Positions 57,201-64,000 of a stretch of 64,000 nucleotides of DNA are shown one piece after another. Where the stretch lies: the NCBI GenBank assembly GCA_019633425.1, contig WSUB01000188.1:1-64000 (forward strand), written 5' to 3'. Numbering within the stretch: the first letter of the stretch is position 1; each line of letters begins with the position of its first letter. Made by a program: the position numbers and the translations under genes. The stretch is from Tulasnella sp. 424 (Eukaryota; Basidiomycota; Agaricomycetes; Cantharellales; Tulasnellaceae). Below the pieces are notes generated by a model. It did no database searches. It was not told the DNA's origin and saw only the letters and a list, made by a program, of their open reading frames with translations.

Positions 57201-57785
57201 GATGATCGCGTGTAATTTCTGTGTGGGCTTAGAATTGTCATATTTCCATCCTCCGAGAGAGATTTAATATGTTTGTAGGCGGGGCCGACGGGCCGTCCGG
57301 TGGTGAGCGCGGTTCAGCAGGAGCGGGAGAAGGCGACACGGGGTAATACCGTATTTTTAGCGGACCTTGTTTGATCTTAGGTCTCGGCAGGGGCGAAGCA
57401 ACGAATGCTTCTCTCGCCGGCGCCAGTATGAGAATGAGGTAGTCATGGGGTACTGCGGCACCTGCTTCGATTGGTCTTGGCATTCCCAGCTATGAGCTCT
57501 TCAGCTCCAGCCGTCCCGAGCCCTGCCGATGAATGGCGATCGACCGGCGAAAACATTCAAGACAGGTATAAAAGTTCCGGAGCGAATAAATGTTTGGATA
57601 CTGAAATTCCGCCTTGATTCCAAGTCGTGATAGTCCGACCGGAACGGGCAACTTTCACACGTAGGCAAGTGATGTTCGAATTATGGGGAGTTGAAGGTGC
57701 AACCGTGGGCTGGAATCTTGGAGACCGCCTAGCTACATAACTATTGGCACTTGCGTTCAATACACGAAATTTAATCGAAATGTCA
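57201..57785. other. Promoter of CE8 copy B, then 3' spacer of SRP68
   Basis: Positions 57201-57482 are the duplicated promoter. The rest has no supported feature. Confidence 0.5.
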
Positions 57786-59975
57786 TCACCGCCTGCCCCA
57801 CCAACCACCCAAAAATCCCGTGATCCCCCCTCCTGCCGCGGTCTTTGAAACAACAGGGCTCCTCCGTCCTTCCTCTTCCTCGTCTTTCTTTTCGTCTTCA
57901 TCTTCCTTGTCAACCTTAGCCTTTGGAGCCGTGGTCGGCTTCTCAGCCCGCTCCGCCACCGCCTTCCCGGCCCGTTCGTTGATACGCTCCATCGGCGACT
58001 CGACGTAGTTGAAGGCGATGTCAAAGAACAGCGGCTTCCTATGCTTCTTCGAACCGGATTCAGCTTCGGTGCTGACAGTTCCTCCATTGAACGCGAACCA
58101 ATCCTTCTTCAGCCGGATGGCATCGAGTTCGAGCTCTTTCGATAACGCTTCGACGTCGACGGCGTTGTCAAGTGGGTAGAAAAAGGCGACTTCGGCTGGA
58201 GCTGGAGTCGAAGGATCAAGTCCGCCTGACGATGTTCCTTCTCGAAGATGGATTTCGGCTCGTGAGTTCAGTGCCACCGATTGGGCATAGTTCTTTACGG
58301 ACGCATGGGCCAGCGAAATGTAACGACATCTATGGTCGCCGAGTCAGCTGGTGTGAAGTCATTAACAATATTCGTTGAGATAGCCGCACCTCTTGGCTCT
58401 CGTGAATGACAGTCGAGCGTCGATCGCGGAGGAAACCTCAGGGCTCTCGTCGGTAATGCTCAAAGTCCGCATTTGTTCTAAACTCTGCAACACAGTGTCC
58501 AAGTTCTTGATCACCGCTGGGTATACCCGAGGATCCAACGACCCTTCAGACGAGGTGGAGGAAGGCAGTTTGACCGGACTGGCCTGAGGTTGAGTGAGAG
58601 CCTCTGCCAAGAGAAGGTCACGTTGGATGCGATGGGCGAGCAGTTGATATGACACGAATGCGTGGATGAAATGGGCATCCCGAGTTCCTGCGGCACCCGA
58701 TCCGGCCTGCAGGGAGGCGTTGCTCTATTCGGATATGGTATCTCAATAGAGAGCTTAAGAACAAGGTGCAACGACTTAAACCTCACCTGCTGACTCTCGG
58801 CTAGTTTCCGTGCCACCGATTCCGCATCGCTCAACGTAGAGAGGACGCCGTCAAACGCTGCAATTTTGACCCTCGATGCTTTCGCGTGTCCAGAACCGTC
58901 CGAGACGGCTGACTTCTTCTTCCCACCCGATTCGAGCTGCTTGATGGCATGCTGGACCTTGAGCAGAGCGTCCACCAACTCTGGGCTGCGGACTGGCACA
59001 GGCTCTCCTTCCCACATAAATGGCTCCAGCGTTCCGCTCGCCGACGTCGAAGCTGTTCGCTCTGTTTTGACGGCATCGAGGAGAGCGCCATAGCCGGGGA
59101 CGAGAGTGGGTCCATCCTTGGGCGCGAGCTCCGCGACGATTGCGTCGATATCGTACGCTTTGGCCCGTCCAATCTGATGAGCGCAGTATCGAATCTCCGG
59201 ATTGACTTCGTCTATAAATACGGCGTATAGGGCTTGATCTCTGGAGGAGGTGGCTGAGTTTGTGAGCGCATCCAGGATGGAACGGGATACCGCGAGGTGA
59301 CTGAGCGCAGCCTCGAACTCGTCCTTGGTTCTTTCGAATCTGCCGCGAAGCATCAAATAGTATGCCGTGACTTCCGTATGCGCCGTGTGAGAGATCCGCT
59401 GCGGGCTGGAAGAGTGGAGAATGGACGAGCGGTCGGAGAGCTCCTTAGCCCACTGAAGTGCTTTCCGGAAACGCGAGAGAGCATGGCGTCTGACGGGCGT
59501 GTTTTGGGTTTTGGTAGACTCCAGAAGAAGCTCCTGAGCATAGGCCCAAGCCCGTTCAGCTTCGAAGAGGTCGAGGAGAAGGCTGATTCACCGAGTCAGT
59601 GAATGCCCAGAATTTCCGCCAGAACAAAAACTCAGCGCTCACTGTCCATCCTTTAGATTTTCTGTGAGGACCTCTGGCGGCTTTTTGAAGTTCTTCCCTT
59701 TGCCATGAGTGAGCTTCAAGGCCTGCCGAAGCCGATGGATCTTGTTGGAGCAATGCCGTCTACCGAAACGAGGACGAGTTTATGATCAGCAATAAGCACC
59801 CCTATAACTGTAACTTATAGCCCCTACCTGTATCTGGCATAGTCTCCGAATCTAAGACCGTGGATGCTCCTCTCCTCGTTGACGATGGCAAGCGCTATTT
59901 TACCAAATCAGCGTCCTGGAGACGTAACCAAACGGAGGAAACGGCACCTCTGATAGAGATATCGTTCTGTGCCAT
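57786..59975 (-). CDS. SRP68: Signal recognition particle subunit SRP68
   Basis: The minus-strand gene starts MAQNDISIRALAIVNEERS at 59975; an intron follows ISIR. The N-terminal SRP RNA-binding region reads HGLRFGDYARYRRHCSNKIHRLRQALKLTHGKGKNFKKPP, with the Arg/Lys-rich helices typical of SRP68. Tetratricopeptide-like helices come next: ERAWAYAQELLLES, FRKALQWAKELSDRSSIL, YYLMLRGRFERTKDEFEAALSHL. A central part reads VNPEIRYCAHQIGRAKAYD. The last exon has LKKDWFAFNGG, FDIAFNYV and an acidic, Lys-rich stretch before GFLGGWWGRR at 57786. SRP68 pairs with SRP72 and binds 7SL RNA in the particle that takes ribosomes to the ER. The N-terminal start fits homologues. It is head to head with GET3. 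Confidence 0.87.
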
Positions 59976-60158
59976 GCCGTGGTCCTCTTCAGTCACCTCG
60001 AAGGTTCTGGGATGTTCTGCAGGAGTGGCCCTGAGAGCAAGTGAAGACGGTTGAAATTGCAATCGCGCGTCGACCAAATTCAGGAACTTGTGTTTGACCC
60101 TTTCCCCTCATCCCCCTCTACATCGCCAGCGTAGGACCCAACGCACTACGACCTCGCC
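59976..60158. promoter_or_regulatory. Bidirectional promoter region SRP68 / GET3
   Basis: Only 183 bp separate the two divergent start codons. There is no TATA box. The part near GET3 is pyrimidine-rich (TTTCCCCTCATCCCCCTCTA), as in many fungal housekeeping leaders. Confidence 0.55.
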
Positions 60159-61646
60159 ATGGCTGATGATGAAATTGAACTGCTGTCACCAACTCTCCAG
60201 AACATTCTTGATCAGCAGTCTCTCAAATGGATCTTCTGCGGTATGCACAATTCCAACCTAGACTGTTCCAAGGGGCGAGACGCGTCAACGCTAATCCCAC
60301 TTCTTCACCAATCGCAGGCGGCAAAGGAGGAGTTGGTGGGTATTGTAACCATCGGTATACACATTCAGCAGCCCATTGATCCCCGGTATATTACTAGGGA
60401 AGACCACAACGTCCTGCTCGTTAGCCATCCAGCTTGCCGCGTGTCGGGAATCAGTACTCCTCATTGTACGTCTCGTGCTTTCTTGCGGTCCTTTAAATCA
60501 CTAATCTCACACGATTCACCAGTCCACGGACCCTGCTCACAACCTGTCGGATGCATTCGGCCAAAAGTTCAGCAAGGAGGCGACCAAAGTCGATGGCTTC
60601 AATAACCTCTTCGCCATGGAGATCGACCCCACGAGCTCATTGCAAGAAATGATCGAGCAATGTCCGTCTATTCGAGCCCGTGGTTTATCGACGTGAAATG
60701 ACTGAAACTCTCAAACAGCCGATCAGAATGGCGGCGGTGCCATGGGAGGCATGATGCAGGACTTGGCTTTCGCCATCCCTGGTGTAGACGAGGCAATGGG
60801 TTTCGCTGAGATTATGAAGTACGGAGCCATTCTCTCGAGGATTCATGCTTGGCCCTTACCAAACTTATAACTGCCCCCAAGACACGTCAAGTCGATGGAA
60901 TACTCGGTCATCGTCTTCGACACCGCACCAACAGGGCACACGCTGCGGTTCTTGTCGTTCCCTGCGGTGCTTGAGAAAGCACTTGGTAAAATCAGCTCTC
61001 TCGGAAGTCGGTTCGGACCGATGATATCGCAGGTAAGTCAATATGTGCTTTTCAATATGCAGATCGACCAAAAGTTGACGCGTTCGTAGATGTCATCCAT
61101 GATGGGCGCTCCAGTCGGAGACCAACAAGACATGTTCGCCAAATTGGACAGCATGCGAGCTATCATCACCGAGGTGAACAACCAGTTCAAGGATCCAGTG
61201 AGTTCATATATTCTCTTTAAACGCGGTAATTTTGCCCTGAACTTCGTTCTTCAGGATAAGACAACGTTCGTCTGCGTCTGTATTTCCGAGTTCTTGTCTC
61301 TGTACGAGACGGAACGCCTGGTGCAGGAGTTGACCACATACGAAATCGATACCCACAATATCGTGGTGAACCAGCTCCTCTTCCCCGGCAAAGGTGAAGT
61401 TTCTAGCCCGGACCCAACATCCATTCATGTCACTCATGCCACCCATCCTTGATTTTAGAATCCAATTGCCAGCACTGCAACGTCCGGCACGCTATGCAGC
61501 AGAAGTATCTGAAGGAGGCGCACGAACTTTACGACGAGTTCTTCCATATTATACAGCTACCACTCCTGACCGAAGAAGTTCGAGGGCCGGAGAAGCTTAG
61601 GGAGTTCAGTAAGATGCTCATAGAGCCATATCAAGCACCCGTGTAA
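60159..61646 (+). CDS. GET3: GET3 (ArsA-type ATPase, tail-anchored protein targeting)
   Basis: About nine exons run from [20 protein letters not shown] to EPYQAPV. The deviant Walker A loop [18 protein letters not shown] is split by an intron between GG and K. Switch I is [17 protein letters not shown], then [14 protein letters not shown], the Met-rich client-binding stretch [20 protein letters not shown], and switch [50 protein letters not shown] and the zinc-binding CQHC pair ([12 protein letters not shown]) near the C-terminus complete the family pattern. The protein is the cytosolic homodimeric ATPase that hands tail-anchored membrane proteins to the ER receptor. No disruption was found. 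Confidence 0.92.
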
Positions 61647-63373
61647 TACCCTAGAGCAGCGAATTGTATGAGGTTTTGCTGGTCGCTAAGTATGCGGCAC
61701 CCCCCGAACCAAACCATAGTGAATCATGTCACAAAAAGACAAAATAATAATGGTTTCAGGAACATTCGCTCAAACGGGCACACATTTATGAATGGGAGAG
61801 ACATGTTCTCGAAACATAACAGACCATATCAGGGATGCGTACGCGGTCTAGCCACACCCCAAAAGAGGGTGCGTTTCCAGGGCTCGCCACGAGGAGGCCC
61901 GCATACGACTATGAGCCCCAAAAGGTAGGCAGTAAAGTGCCTTGGCCACCGTCAAAGACGGTCCAGTCGACGCCAGTCGTAGGGACGTTACGGCTGAGAA
62001 GAAAGTATGTTACGCAACAGGGCCATCTAGGAGGCCGTCCACGCAGCCCGCAAGGCCGGCGGCCAACCTAGAGAAGAGCTGAGTTGTATCCTAAGCCTGG
62101 CCCGGCAACCGCTGAGCGGAATCGACTCTTAGTTTTAACCCGTGACGCCAGGTTGGAATGGAAGGACTCACCAATGAATCCAGGGCAGGCCACAAGCCAA
62201 CGACGGGACAGGATGAAGTGGTGGAAGACAGTGGAGAGGTGAGGTTGGTCGAGTGGTTTTTAACGGAACGCTTGCGTGGCGCAGATCAATTGATTGCGAT
62301 CCAGCCCATGTTTTCAGAGTCGCCATTTTCTGTCGTGCTGATTACATCTTATGACCAACGATAAACACTCTACTATATCTCACGCGACGGTAATATAAGT
62401 CCAATGTCTGTCATATCTGCTTCACTTTTGACAACGGCGTGGTGAGGTCCTCGCAGAAGCTAGCCTAGTAAGGCTTGGTCTTTTAGACTTTCGACGTTTG
62501 TCGCGCGCGAAGAATCGTCCGAACATCACAACAAACAGCCAGTTGATTGTCAGGGTTGTTGTTGCCGAATACTGCTTGCATCTGGATTGAGATATGCAAC
62601 TTGAATCCCCGCCCCCGAATCGCACTTCAGAACGGCTCGAGACCAGACCCGCAAAAACGACGCTTAATTTCCAGCTACTTGGGTATACATAGGGCACTTT
62701 TGAAAGCATGTTGATAAATTGTCCATAGATGTGGTTAATAGCTACACCCCGTTGTACCAGCTCGACTGGTTGCCATCGATGCAGAAAATCACGCTAAAAG
62801 CACAAGGCCCTACCTAGCTGGATCTGTTTGCATTACTTGCGCGGTCATCGACTCCGAAGAGCGGAGATATTGTGAAATCCACCTTGAGACTTGAGGCAAC
62901 AATAGATTCGACATACTTGAGGATTTGAGGGTCTTGGTCAACAGCGGTGATGGTCCCCCGGCGTTTACGATCTTTGGCGCACGTCCGGAATGGAGCAATA
63001 CGACTAGCAAGGGGAGAGAGGAGGGAGTGGCCTCGTTTCGGACTTGTTCAACGCCGAGAGAGCGGACCAATCGCATTGCCCTCGGCAAAAAGTGGAGGTG
63101 TGGTGCATCACTTGAACTGGGAGCGAAAATCGATTCGGAGTTTGCGAACAGTGGTTAGGTGGCAGTGGAGGGAGTGTCGCGTGGGCGGTGCATGACGCGG
63201 AGAGGAATTTTCAAGTTGCCGGGTTGTTGTGTTGTTTGTTCGAAAGAGTAGAGTTTGTTTGTCGCTTTTTTTCTTCTCGGCTCAGGAGAAGAGAGAGAGA
63301 ATCGTCGGTCCCCCTCGCTACACATTCCCCCTCCCAGTCCACACTACGACAACCCGCCCACTTCCAGCTCACC
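61647..63373. other. Intergenic with repeat; possible stray exon
   Basis: It contains the right member of the dispersed inverted repeat (61837-62195). A minus-strand open stretch at about 62812-63040 reads TAVDQDPQILKYVESIVASSLKVDFTISPLFGVDDR; it looks more protein-like than its surroundings but has no start and no recognised family. The last 150 bp is a pyrimidine-rich leader of the next gene. Confidence 0.45.
61837..62195 (+). repeat. Dispersed repeat, right member of an inverted pair
   Basis: It aligns with the reverse complement of 42640-43000 over about 360 bp, with many substitutions and a few indels. No coding potential is shared convincingly. Confidence 0.7.
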
Positions 63374-64000
63374 ATGTCCGCACTTACTTTCTGCCCGCCA
63401 GCACCTTCAATCCCAAAAGCGTCTCTAACGTCGACCGCGCCGCACTCGAAGAACTTGGGAACTCATCATCCACATCCTCTCGTTGGCTCTCTCCCTCTCA
63501 CCGCAGCAAATTCATCCATTCCTTCCCCCTCCCCTTCAATACAGCAGTCGAATCCTTCCACACCAGCGCCCACTCAAATCCCCCAGGTCAAGCGGAAACG
63601 CGTCGTAAAGCAGGCAGAAGATGGTCAACCGCCGAAGCGTCGCCGGGTCCCAGCACACCCACCAAAGGCCATCCGCTCCCCTCTCCTCCAGGCAGAATCG
63701 TCCTCTTCACGCAGCCGCTCACCAACCCTTCGCCCCACCGACTCGGACTCGGAACCAGAGATCGACTACTCCACGTTCGGCACGCGTCGTTCAACACCAA
63801 ACGTATCCCAGCAAAAGGACGCCCCAGGCTCATTTGGCCTACACGAGGATTGGACAATCGTCAGGGAAAAGCGCACAGAATTCTTGAGGCAGCAGCTTAG
63901 GTGTGCAGAGCCGCAGAGAGACTTTGCATTGGCGGAGGACGTATGGGATAGCGAGGGCATCGTCAAACCTTTGATGAAGCACTACCACGCATGTGAGTCG
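63374..64000 (+). CDS. Unrecognised protein, first exon (runs off right edge)
   Basis: From ATG in ACCATG context at 63374 the frame is open to the window edge. A strong donor GTGAGT at 63993 would end the exon after 619 nt (about 206 residues). The N-terminal 150 residues are Pro/Ser-rich with two basic clusters, QVKRKRVVKQ and PPKRRRVPAHPPK, which look like nuclear localisation signals, followed by the acidic SDSEPEID. The end is more ordered: LHEDWTIVREKRTEFLRQQL, DFALAEDVWDSEGIVKPLMKHYHA. I do not recognise the family. A nuclear, possibly chromatin- or transcription-linked protein is an inference from the basic clusters only. Confidence 0.6.
   Translation, partial: MSALTFCPPAPSIPKASLTSTAPHSKNLGTHHPHPLVGSLPLTAANSSIPSPSPSIQQSNPSTPAPTQIPQVKRKRVVKQAEDGQPPKRRRVPAHPPKAIRSPLLQAESSSSRSRSPTLRPTDSDSEPEIDYSTFGTRRSTPNVSQQKDAPGSFGLHEDWTIVREKRTEFLRQQLRCAEPQRDFALAEDVWDSEGIVKPLMKHYHACES

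Larger units (their letters stand above)
51898..57482 (-). repeat. Adjoining tandem duplication (51898-54490 and 54491-57482)
   Basis: Each unit begins at ACAATGGGCAATT. and ends at CTTGGC. The first unit (2593 bp) abuts the second (2992 bp) with no spacer. Each holds a gene relic, a pectin methylesterase gene and its promoter. The 399-bp length difference corresponds to the CBM1 and linker exons found only in the second unit. Confidence 0.85.

Noticed and set aside
1..64000. tRNA, rRNA, CRISPR arrays or viral genes
   Set aside because: No B-box-like GGTTCRANNCC in tRNA context, no rRNA signature, no regularly spaced repeats and no viral protein motif were seen; the gene structure is eukaryotic.

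Overview
The window looks like nuclear DNA of a filamentous basidiomycete, most likely an Agaricomycete. Almost every gene is cut by many short GT-AG introns (about 50-60 nt). Carbohydrate-active proteins carry the fungal CBM1 module on Thr-rich linkers, there is an AA9 copper monooxygenase, and divergent F-box genes occur in arrays and singly. No organism or locus name can be read from the sequence. All gene models were spliced by hand, by joining conserved protein motifs through GT...AG (occasionally GC...AG) junctions, so exon edges are predictions.

Left part (1-24 kb). A partial LCCL-domain membrane protein (minus) heads away from a perfect-looking tandem pair of M1 aminopeptidase / leukotriene-A4-hydrolase-like genes (1112-4013 and 4688-7592), each with about 17 exons. 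After a 2.6 kb gene-poor stretch come a secreted CBM1 pectin lyase (10192-12655), an alpha/beta hydrolase (minus, 13100-14695), an array of F-box-type genes in graded stages of decay (15.8-22.1 kb; only the last looks intact), and a secreted AA9 polysaccharide monooxygenase (23022-24115).

Middle part (24.8-51.3 kb). Mostly housekeeping: an SMAP-type ArfGAP and a mitochondrial ribosomal-type protein back to back; a forkhead factor facing a second, degenerate forkhead-like gene; an F-box protein; a CSC1/TMEM63-type channel; a tRNA dihydrouridine synthase of the DUS1 type; an F-box-like gene with an unusual N-terminal extension; a gene-poor, repeat-bearing stretch (41.5-43.9 kb); a membrane-anchored histidine phosphatase; a BBE-type flavin oxidoreductase; and a PHO84-type phosphate transporter.

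Right part (51.9-64 kb). Two adjoining copies of a 2.6-3.0 kb unit each carry a pectin methylesterase gene (CE8) plus a decayed fragment of a complex I 40 kDa subunit gene. One esterase has an N-terminal CBM1 and Thr-rich linker, the other has lost exactly that part. They are followed by SRP68 (minus) and GET3 (plus), head to head over about 183 bp, so subunits of two separate ER-targeting routes share one upstream region. A repeat inverted relative to one at 42.6-43.0 kb and the first exon of an unrecognised gene close the window.

How the genes work together: pectin lyase, two pectin methylesterases and the AA9 enzyme form a dispersed plant-cell-wall set. The esterases de-methylate pectin, the lyase cleaves methylated pectin, and the CBM1 modules and AA9 enzyme act at cellulose. 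Local tandem duplication followed by decay has shaped at least three places (LTA4H, F-box, CE8).
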